DNA from: Candidatus Auribacterota bacterium
Lineage (GTDB): Bacteria > Auribacterota > UBA6266
DNA length: 10,134 nt
Direction: 5' to 3'
Assembly (NCBI GenBank): GCA_016933315.1
Contig: JAFGBE010000153.1
Location: forward strand, 1 to 10,134
The notes below the pieces were generated by a model. It saw only the letters and a program-made list of their open reading frames with translations, was not told the origin of the DNA and made no database searches. Made by a program: the position numbers and the translations under genes. Below, in pieces: positions 1 to 5,056 of the stretch. Position 1 is the first letter of the stretch, and every line of letters starts with the position of its first letter.

Positions 1-156
1 ATCAGGAGAAGCCATGAAAACCCCGATGTCCAGAGATTGTACAAGGAATTTTTAGGAAGGCCTCTTAGTGAGATTTCCCATAAAATACTGCATACACATT
101 ATAAAAAGAAAGAACCGAAGGGAATAATACCGCGCGGGCTTGTGCGCGCCAGATAG
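1..156 (+). CDS. hydA: [FeFe]-hydrogenase catalytic subunit HydA, C-terminal fragment (first copy)
   Basis: Frame 1 is open from the window edge to a TAG at 154-156 and gives the last 51 residues of a protein that starts upstream. The peptide contains SHENPDVQRLYKEFLG near its start and HKILHTHY further on. These match the small-subunit-like C-terminal tail of group A [FeFe] hydrogenases and line up with the tail of the complete HydA in this window (SHENPAIKKLYEDFL and HELLHTHY). The enzyme interconverts protons and H2 in the cytoplasm. The H-cluster motifs are outside the window, so activity and subtype cannot be judged. The extreme C-terminus is basic (KKKEPKG, then GLVRAR). A NuoE-like gene follows after 13 bases, as in NAD(P)H-linked multimeric hydrogenases. 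Confidence 0.88.
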   Translation: MRRSHENPDVQRLYKEFLGRPLSEISHKILHTHYKKKEPKGIIPRGLVRAR

Positions 157-169
157 GAGATATAAATTT

Positions 170-682
170 ATGCAAACTTCTTTGGAAAACGGAAAAATCG
201 CCGCGCTTAAAAAATATATGGGAGATGTGCTTGAAAAAACCGACAGGCCTGAATCATACCTTATTGCCGTCCTTCACCGGGCACAGAACCTTTTCGGGTA
301 TTTGAGCCGTGAAGTCATGGATGAGATAGCCCTCACCATGAATATACCGACGTCCCACATATGGGGGGTCGCCACATTTTATCATTATTTCAAGCTCAAG
401 CCCCAGGGGAAGCACAGTATCGCCATATGCCTCGGCACGGCCTGTTATGTAAAGGGAGCCGGCGAGATTCTCCGGACAGTTGAAAAAGAACTGGGGATTG
501 TGATCGGGGAGACGACGGAAGACGGCCTTTTCAGCCTGCACGAGGCAAGATGCCTCGGAGCATGCGGACTTGCGCCGGTCGTTATGGTAGATGATAAAAT
601 ATATGGGGAATTGACCAATCAGAAAATAATTGAGATAATAAGTGACTACAGGAAAAGGGACCGAAAGAGCAAGGAGGGTTAA
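170..682 (+). CDS. nuoE: NuoE-like [2Fe-2S] thioredoxin-fold subunit of the first hydrogenase
   Basis: This is a 170-residue protein of the NuoE/HydC/HndA family, the small electron-carrying subunit that works with a NuoF-like flavoprotein in NADH dehydrogenases and NAD(P)-linked hydrogenases. Residues 1-80 form the helical N-terminal region, including a segment ending in GVATFYHYF that is typical of the family. The thioredoxin-like domain has all four [2Fe-2S] ligands: C87 and C92 (CLGTAC) and C128 and C132 (CLGAC). I chose the ATG at 170 because AGGAGA at 155-160 is well placed. A TTG at 140 is in frame, but it lies inside the hydA end and has no such site. The gene lies between the hydA end and the receiver gene with almost no gaps, so it is probably co-transcribed with both. 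No NuoF partner of this copy is in the window; it may lie upstream or be shared. Confidence 0.93.
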   Translation: MQTSLENGKIAALKKYMGDVLEKTDRPESYLIAVLHRAQNLFGYLSREVMDEIALTMNIPTSHIWGVATFYHYFKLKPQGKHSIAICLGTACYVKGAGEILRTVEKELGIVIGETTEDGLFSLHEARCLGACGLAPVVMVDDKIYGELTNQKIIEIISDYRKRDRKSKEG

Positions 683-1063
683 ATGGCCAAGAAAATATTA
701 ATAGTTGACGACGATGTTGATTTTGTCGAGGCTATAAAAACACTTCTGGAAACAAAGAATTATGAAGTGTTTTCCGCGGAAAACGGAATGGAGGGATTTA
801 ATCAGGCGAAGAACAACAAACCCGATCTGATAATTCTTGATGTGATGATGGCAACAAAAACGGAGGGGTTTGATATTGCCAGGAAACTTCAGAAAGAAAG
901 CTCAACAAAAGGGACTCCCGTTATAATGATTACGGGAATAAGAAAAGAAATGAGCCTTCCTTTCGGTTTTGAGCCGAACGAGGATTTTCTGCCGGTGAAA
1001 GCGGTATTGGAAAAACCGATAAAACCGGAAATTCTGTTAAAGAAGATTGAAGAAAGCATATAG
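683..1063 (+). CDS. Single-domain response regulator (receiver domain only)
   Basis: This is a 126-residue CheY-like receiver with no output domain. The phosphorylation site is complete: acidic pair D9/D10 in ILIVDDD, phospho-acceptor D53 in LIILDVMM, T84 in MITG, and K111 in the EKP motif. The loop between T84 and K111 is longer than in CheY. The start codon directly abuts the TAA of the NuoE-like gene, and AAGGAGG (671-677) lies inside the end of that gene, so translation is probably coupled. Without a DNA-binding domain it must act through protein contact or phosphotransfer. Its place in a hydrogenase operon suggests a link to hydrogenase control or electron flow, but this is inference. 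No histidine kinase is in the window. Confidence 0.93.
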   Translation: MAKKILIVDDDVDFVEAIKTLLETKNYEVFSAENGMEGFNQAKNNKPDLIILDVMMATKTEGFDIARKLQKESSTKGTPVIMITGIRKEMSLPFGFEPNEDFLPVKAVLEKPIKPEILLKKIEESI

Positions 1064-1142
1064 GCATGTGATTTGTTTTCCTGAGGAAAGGGCGGTATCG
1101 CCTGATGCCGAGGGTCGCGCCGGAGATTAGAGCTAAAATTTG
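1064..1142 (+). promoter_or_regulatory. Possible structured leader ahead of the terminator and hydG unit
   Basis: This non-coding stretch separates the receiver gene from the intrinsic terminator. Two short perfect hairpins are visible: TTTCC-TGA-GGAAA (1077-1089) and GGCG-GTAT-CGCC (1091-1102). CCGGAGA (1120-1126) could pair, with one bulge, with the first bases of the terminator 5' arm (1143-1148), which would be a possible antiterminator helix. I do not recognise a known riboswitch class, and no convincing -35/-10 pair is present. The regulatory role is inferred from the position. Confidence 0.3.
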
Positions 1143-1180
1143 TCCCGGTCTGACCCAGCAGGTCAGGCCGGGATTTTTTT
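1143..1180 (+). terminator. Strong intrinsic terminator, possibly an attenuator, before the TM1266-family gene
   Basis: The arms TCCCGGTCTGACC (1143-1155) and GGTCAGGCCGGGA (1161-1173) pair over 13 base pairs with one G-U wobble around a CAGCA loop. Seven T residues follow (1174-1180). The GGGAGG ribosome-binding site of the next gene starts three bases after the T run and the ATG is at 1195, leaving no room for a promoter in between. Transcripts for the regulator and hydG must therefore cross this structure or start within it. Confidence 0.9.
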
Positions 1181-1194
1181 ACGGGAGGGCAGTT

Positions 1195-1446
1195 ATGGAA
1201 AAAAGACTGGGTTTTGTGGGTATCATTATAGAAAACAGGGAAAAGACATCTGCTGCGGTTAACGGCATACTCTCGCAATACGGCGGTATTATAGTTTCGA
1301 GGACCGGGATGCCTTATGAGAAAAAACGTTGCTGCGTCATTACGCTGATTGTGGATGCCACTACGGATGAAATCGGGGCGCTGACAGGGAAACTCGGCTC
1401 CGTGGAAGGAGTAACGGTTAAATCGGCGCTGGGTAAAAAAATATGA
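1195..1446 (+). CDS. TM1266-family iron-only hydrogenase system regulator (ACT-like)
   Basis: This is an 83-residue protein that fits the TM1266 family, annotated as a putative iron-only hydrogenase system regulator and commonly found beside [FeFe]-hydrogenase maturation genes. Typical features are the opening KRLGFVGIIIENRE, a central IIVSRTGMPY, a second strand VITLIVDATTDEIGALTGKLG, and the end GVTVKSAL. Together they give the beta-alpha-beta-beta-alpha-beta layout of a small ACT-like fold. The family's ligand and target are not established, so the regulator role is an annotation by association. The start at 1195 has GGGAGG at 1183-1188. The frame stays open upstream to an ATG at 1105, but that would place the terminator inside the gene and add residues the family lacks. 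hydG begins 33 bases downstream, and the two are probably one unit. Confidence 0.88.
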   Translation: MEKRLGFVGIIIENREKTSAAVNGILSQYGGIIVSRTGMPYEKKRCCVITLIVDATTDEIGALTGKLGSVEGVTVKSALGKKI

Positions 1447-1479
1447 AAGCAGGCGGCAATTCAATTAAAGGAGAGATGG

Positions 1480-2973
1480 ATGAGAGACGCTGATGTAAAA
1501 ACATGGGTCAGTAACAGGATAAAGACAGGGCAGATAGACAAGTACCTGGACGGAGACAGAGATTTTATAGACGACAATCAGGTTTTCGGTATTCTGGAGG
1601 AAAATTCCGACCCCGAGCCGTCCAGGGTCAGGGATATTATCAGGAAGTCGCTGGAGATAAAGACCCTTTCGGCGGCCGAGACAGCTGCTTTGATAAATGT
1701 GACCGACAGGGGGCTGCTGGAAGAGATGAAAGAAGCCGCGGCCGAGGTCAAGCGCAGGGTCTACGATAACAGGATTGTCACTTTCGCCCCGCTGTATACA
1801 GGGAATTATTGTGTCAACAACTGCCTTTACTGCGGCTTTAAATCGGGCAACAGCGGCCTTGTGGACAGGAGAGCCCTGTCCATGGAAGAAATAAGGAGGG
1901 AATCTGAAATCCTCGCCGGTAAGATAGGGCATAAACGCCTGATTGTGGTTTACGGGGAGCATCCGCTGACTGATACCGGATATATCGCGGAATCTATCAG
2001 GAACATATACGGCGTAAAAGTAAAAACAAGGAACGGTTTCGGGCAGATAAGAAGAGTCAACGTGAACGCCGCGCCCATGAGCATAGAAGACTTGAAAATG
2101 CTGCATGATGTCGGGATAGGCACATATCAGGTTTTCCAGGAAACTTATCACCACGGCGCGTACAGGAAAATGCATCCTTCGGATACACTGAAAGGAAATT
2201 ATAAATGGAGGCTTTATTCAATGCACAGGGCTCTGGAAGCGGGAGTTGATGATGTCGGGCTGGGAGTTCTGTTCGGTTTGTTTGACTGGAGGTTTGAAAT
2301 AATCGGGCTTGTTTTGCATGCTATAGAGCTGGAGACAAAATTCGGAATCGGGCCCCATACCGTATCTTTCCCCAGGATTGAACCCGCGATGAACTCGCCT
2401 GTTTCGGATAATCCTCAGTTCAAGGTGAGCGACGATGATTTCAGGAAGATTATTACCGTTATCCGCCTGGCGATTCCGTATACGGGGATGATAATAACCG
2501 CCAGGGAAAGCGCTCAAATGAGGAGAGCGACACTGGGGATGGGCGTAACGCAGACTGATGCGTCGACGAGGATAGGGATAGGAGCTTACAGCGAGGCTTA
2601 TGACAGGCAGCAGGAAGCAAGACAGCAGTTTATTCTCGGGGATACGAGGAGCCTTGATGAAGTCATAAGAGAATTTTCCGAAATGGGATATATAACTTCT
2701 TTCTGCACCGCGGGATACAGGTGCGGCAGGACAGGCGAATGTATTATGGAACTTTTGAGGAGCGGGCAGGAAGGCAGGTTCTGCAAGCTGAACGCTATAC
2801 TGACGTTCAGGGAATGGCTTGACGATTTTGCCAGCGAGGAGACTCTGCGAGCCGGCGAAAAAGTTATAGAAAAAGAAATCAGGGAAGTGAAAGAAAAATT
2901 GCCGGCTTTTTATTCTCAGCTGGTCAGCTATTATGAAAGAATCAAAAAAGGGGAGAGAGACCTTTATTTTTAA
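1480..2973 (+). CDS. hydG: HydG, [FeFe]-hydrogenase H-cluster radical SAM maturase (variant C-terminal cluster motif)
   Basis: HydG is a cytoplasmic radical-SAM enzyme that cleaves tyrosine to p-cresol and dehydroglycine and turns the latter into the CO and CN- ligands of the H-cluster. At 497 residues the length is in the usual range. The radical-SAM cluster motif CX3CX2C is C111, C115, C118, and the following TIM-barrel segments (GVLFGLFDWRFE at 262-273, GPHTVSFPRIEPA at 291-303) are typical of HydG. H280 is a plausible equivalent of the His that binds the dangler iron. The auxiliary-cluster motif near the C-terminus is unusual. Family members have CX2CX22C, but here C409 and C435 are kept at the right spacing, the middle position 412 is Gly, and extra cysteines are at 415 and 421. 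The enzyme may use a rearranged ligand set or may be impaired. The start has AAGGAG (1468-1473) six bases upstream. The gene sits between a TM1266-family gene and a small unknown gene. Confidence 0.93.
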   Translation: MRDADVKTWVSNRIKTGQIDKYLDGDRDFIDDNQVFGILEENSDPEPSRVRDIIRKSLEIKTLSAAETAALINVTDRGLLEEMKEAAAEVKRRVYDNRIVTFAPLYTGNYCVNNCLYCGFKSGNSGLVDRRALSMEEIRRESEILAGKIGHKRLIVVYGEHPLTDTGYIAESIRNIYGVKVKTRNGFGQIRRVNVNAAPMSIEDLKMLHDVGIGTYQVFQETYHHGAYRKMHPSDTLKGNYKWRLYSMHRALEAGVDDVGLGVLFGLFDWRFEIIGLVLHAIELETKFGIGPHTVSFPRIEPAMNSPVSDNPQFKVSDDDFRKIITVIRLAIPYTGMIITARESAQMRRATLGMGVTQTDASTRIGIGAYSEAYDRQQEARQQFILGDTRSLDEVIREFSEMGYITSFCTAGYRCGRTGECIMELLRSGQEGRFCKLNAILTFREWLDDFASEETLRAGEKVIEKEIREVKEKLPAFYSQLVSYYERIKKGERDLYF

Positions 2974-2974
2974 A

Positions 2975-3223
2975 ATGGAATCGAAATTCCCGGAAAAATT
3001 CGATGAAATCGCGCGCCGGCTTAAAAAAGAGCACGGCGCGGTGATACAGCTCTCCGAAATATACGGCAAAAGATGGTCCTATATTAAAGGCGATAAAAAT
3101 ATCCCTCCGGGTTTAACGGCGGAGAGACTTGAACTGGACAGTTCCGCGGGGATTGTAATTTACTGCGACCCCCTTCAGCTTCCCGAAGCCAGGGAAAAAT
3201 TAAAAGATTTTTTTTGTGAATAA
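2975..3223 (+). CDS. Small uncharacterised protein immediately after hydG
   Basis: I do not recognise this 82-residue protein. It starts one base after the hydG stop. An alternative in-frame ATG at 2933 would add 14 residues and overlap the hydG end by 41 bases. Neither start has a well-spaced ribosome-binding site; AAGGGGAGA at 2949-2957 is rather far from 2975, so translation may be coupled to hydG. The protein is charged and has no signal peptide, membrane segment or metal-binding cysteine motif. A predicted helix at residues 4-19 is followed by AVIQLSEIYGKRWSYIKG, and near the end a hydrophobic strand GIVIYC precedes a short acidic/basic helix. Coding character matches the neighbours. Its position suggests a role linked to hydrogenase maturation or control, but this rests on context alone. 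Confidence 0.7.
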   Translation: MESKFPEKFDEIARRLKKEHGAVIQLSEIYGKRWSYIKGDKNIPPGLTAERLELDSSAGIVIYCDPLQLPEAREKLKDFFCE

Positions 3224-3228
3224 GTTAC

Positions 3229-3257
3229 TTGAAATGGATTTGCTTTTAATGTATACT
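3229..3257 (+). promoter_or_regulatory. Candidate sigma70-type promoter upstream of the hydCBA operon (distal)
   Basis: TTGAAA (3229-3234) and TATACT (3252-3257) are separated by 17 bases, and each matches the consensus at five of six positions. The pair begins just after the stop of the preceding gene and would give a leader of about 105 bases. The surrounding AT-richness makes chance matches more likely. Confidence 0.45.
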
Positions 3258-3310
3258 TTGGCTTTACTTTCTTCTTGAAGGTACTATTCGAGCATTTAAA
3301 TTTTGGTTTG

Positions 3311-3339
3311 TTGCCAATAATTTTTTTAATATATATTGT
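3311..3339 (+). promoter_or_regulatory. Candidate promoter overlapping the Rex-type operator (proximal)
   Basis: TTGCCA (3311-3316) lies 15 bases before TATATT (3332-3337), or 17 bases before TATTGT (3334-3339). Either -10 overlaps the left arm of the palindrome at 3335-3354, which is the usual layout for repression by steric block. The -10 elements are imperfect, so the exact promoter is uncertain. Confidence 0.4.
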
Positions 3340-3354
3340 GAATATTTTCACAAT
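3335..3354 (+). promoter_or_regulatory. Rex-type operator (NADH/NAD+-responsive repressor site)
   Basis: A perfect inverted repeat reads ATTGTGAA (3335-3342), TATT, TTCACAAT (3347-3354). Its core TTGTGAA-N4-TTCACAA is the form described for Rex operators in Gram-positive bacteria and others. Rex binds when NAD+ is high and releases when NADH builds up. The site lies 16 bases before the hydC start, just upstream of its ribosome-binding site. The downstream genes encode an NADH-linked hydrogenase, which fits Rex control. No rex gene is in the window. Confidence 0.78.
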
Positions 3355-3370
3355 AAGAAAGGAAGGAGTA

Positions 3371-3859
3371 ATGACAGTTTCATCGAAAATCTCAAAAAAA
3401 GAAGTGATCAATGAGCTCGATAATATTCTTTCGAAAACAAATTTAGATAGAGGGAATCTCCTCTGTGTGCTTGAAGAACTTGTGAGAAAGTTCGGATATC
3501 TGAATGATATTATGGCTGTTGAAGTGGGCAAGCGTTTCGGAGTAGACCCAAATGAAGTTTACAGCGTCTCTTCGTTCTATGCTTTCCTGCCGGTCAAAAA
3601 GAGCGGTAAGTATAAAATCAGGGTGTGCCGCACGATATCCTGCAAATTGAAAAATGCCGATAACATAGTAAAGGCTATAGAGGATGAAATAGGGGTGAAG
3701 TTCGGCAATACCACCAAAGATATGAAATTCACGCTTGAAAGAGCTAATTGCCTCGGTATGTGCGACAAAGCCCCCGCGATGCTGATAAACGATAAAGTAT
3801 ATACGGAACTTACACCTGAGAAAGCGAAAGAAATCATCAGGTCTTATAAAAATAAATAG
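3371..3859 (+). CDS. hydC: HydC, NuoE-like [2Fe-2S] subunit of the second hydrogenase
   Basis: This is a 162-residue NuoE/HydC-family protein, a paralogue of the one at 170-682 but clearly diverged from it. The [2Fe-2S] ligands are C86 and C91 (CRTISC) and C127 and C131 (CLGMC). A helical N-terminal half contains RKFGYLNDIMAVEVGKRFG and SSFYAF, the family's usual docking region for the NuoF subunit. The start at 3371 has an excellent AAGGAG (3363-3368). An in-frame TTG at 3275 is possible on paper, but it would place the Rex-type palindrome inside the coding region and add an untypical N-terminus. The gene is first in a tight operon. The hydB ribosome-binding site overlaps its TAG and only ten bases separate the two reading frames. 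It passes electrons between the flavin subunit and the rest of the complex. Confidence 0.94.
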   Translation: MTVSSKISKKEVINELDNILSKTNLDRGNLLCVLEELVRKFGYLNDIMAVEVGKRFGVDPNEVYSVSSFYAFLPVKKSGKYKIRVCRTISCKLKNADNIVKAIEDEIGVKFGNTTKDMKFTLERANCLGMCDKAPAMLINDKVYTELTPEKAKEIIRSYKNK

Positions 3860-3869
3860 GAGGGTATTT

Positions 3870-5030
3870 ATGCCGGCAACAGGGTTTGTGCTTGAAAGGA
3901 TAAAACAGGGGGAAGCTTTAAAAAAAGCTTTTGAGATAAACAGGGCAGAAATTACCGATATAATCAAGGATTCCGGGCTCAAAGGCAGAGGCGGAGCGGG
4001 TTTTCCCACGGGCCTGAAAATGTATTTGTGCGGCGCGGCGGCGGACACGATAAAATATGTTATTTGTAACGCCGATGAAGGTGAGCCGGGCACTTTTAAA
4101 GACAGGGTTATACTTGAAACCATACCCGAAAAGGTCTTTGAGGGAATGGCTATAACAGCTTATGTGATAGGCGCGAAGGAAGGTATCGTTTATCTTCGGG
4201 GTGAATATGAGTATTTGAAAGCCGGACTTGAAAATACTCTCGACGGGATGAGAAAAAATAACCTTCTCGGGAAAAAAATACTCGGGAGCAATTTTGATTT
4301 TGATATAAGGATATCCCTGGGAGCGGGCGCTTATGTCTGCGGGGAGGAAACGGCCCTGATTGAATCGCTTGAAGGGAAAAGAGGCGAAGCCAAAAATAAG
4401 CCGCCGTTCCCCGTCAGCAGCGGGTTATTCTGCCACCCGACTCTGGTAAGCAATGTCGAGACATTCTGTAATATACCGCATATCGTTACCCGTGGAGCGC
4501 AGTGGTTTAAAAACATGGGTTCGGAAAAATCGACAGGGACAAAACTGATCAGCGTCTCGGGTGACGTAAAAAAGCCGGGTGTCTATGAAATCTCGTTCGG
4601 AATGAAAGTAAAAGACCTGTTGAAGCTTGCGGAAGCTGAGAATACGAAAGCCGTGGATATAGGAGGGGCATCCGGAATAGTGATTCCCGAATCGCAGTTT
4701 GACAGGGAAATCTCTTTTGAGGATATCCCCACGGGCGGCTCAGTCATAGTGTTCGACAAAACAAGGAAAATGGTTGATATAATGGAGAATTTTATGGAGT
4801 TTTTCCTTGATGAGTCGTGCGGACAATGCACCCCGTGCAGGGAGGGGACCCGGTATTTTGTAGATGCCGTTGAGAAAATAAAAGACGGGAAGATCACAGA
4901 ACGGGAAATAAAAAATCTCCGCGATATTTCCAGTTGCATGAAACTTACAAGCAAATGCGGGCTGGGGCAGTCATCCACGAATGCCTTTATCAGCATTCTT
5001 GATAATTTTAAAGAAGAGTTATTGTCTTAA
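3870..5030 (+). CDS. hydB: HydB, short NuoF-like NADH-binding FMN/[4Fe-4S] subunit
   Basis: This is a 386-residue NuoF-family flavoprotein that oxidises or reduces NAD(H) through FMN. The glycine-rich FMN/NADH region is seen at GRGGAGFPTG (39-48), NADEGEPGTFKDR (67-79) and the GAGAYVCGEETALIESLEGKR stretch (151-171). The N3-type [4Fe-4S] ligands are C317, C320, C323 (SCGQCTPC) and C363 (SKCGLGQ), with C356 nearby. The protein is essentially the NuoF core. It lacks the N-terminal thioredoxin-like [2Fe-2S] domain and the C-terminal two-[4Fe-4S] ferredoxin-like domain found in the roughly 600-residue HydB of bifurcating HydABC enzymes. The start has AGGAGGG (3857-3863) at good spacing. It lies between hydC and hydA in one operon. 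Whether the substrate is NADH or NADPH cannot be read directly; the Rex-type site favours NADH. Confidence 0.94.
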   Translation: MPATGFVLERIKQGEALKKAFEINRAEITDIIKDSGLKGRGGAGFPTGLKMYLCGAAADTIKYVICNADEGEPGTFKDRVILETIPEKVFEGMAITAYVIGAKEGIVYLRGEYEYLKAGLENTLDGMRKNNLLGKKILGSNFDFDIRISLGAGAYVCGEETALIESLEGKRGEAKNKPPFPVSSGLFCHPTLVSNVETFCNIPHIVTRGAQWFKNMGSEKSTGTKLISVSGDVKKPGVYEISFGMKVKDLLKLAEAENTKAVDIGGASGIVIPESQFDREISFEDIPTGGSVIVFDKTRKMVDIMENFMEFFLDESCGQCTPCREGTRYFVDAVEKIKDGKITEREIKNLRDISSCMKLTSKCGLGQSSTNAFISILDNFKEELLS

Positions 5031-5056
5031 ATAAGATTTGAAAGGAGAGAGAGTTA

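Noticed and set aside
1077..1135. Match to a known riboswitch (fluoride, TPP, SAM, THF and c-di-GMP types considered).
   Set aside because: None of their conserved core strings could be placed. Only generic hairpins are visible, so no class is named.
1105..1194. In-frame upstream ATG extending the TM1266-family protein by 30 residues.
   Set aside because: The extension would translate the intrinsic terminator and gives a non-family N-terminus. The ATG at 1195 has a good ribosome-binding site and matches family length.
889..3069. Long minus-strand open frames opposite the receiver, hydG and the small gene.
   Set aside because: They oppose well-recognised genes, show no family resemblance and have odd composition. 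They are mirror effects of codon bias on the + strand.
3275..3370. In-frame TTG giving a longer HydC with a hydrophobic N-terminus.
   Set aside because: The extra residues come from AT-rich promoter DNA with the Rex-type palindrome. The apparent membrane segment is a product of T-rich sequence, and AAGGAG clearly marks the ATG at 3371.
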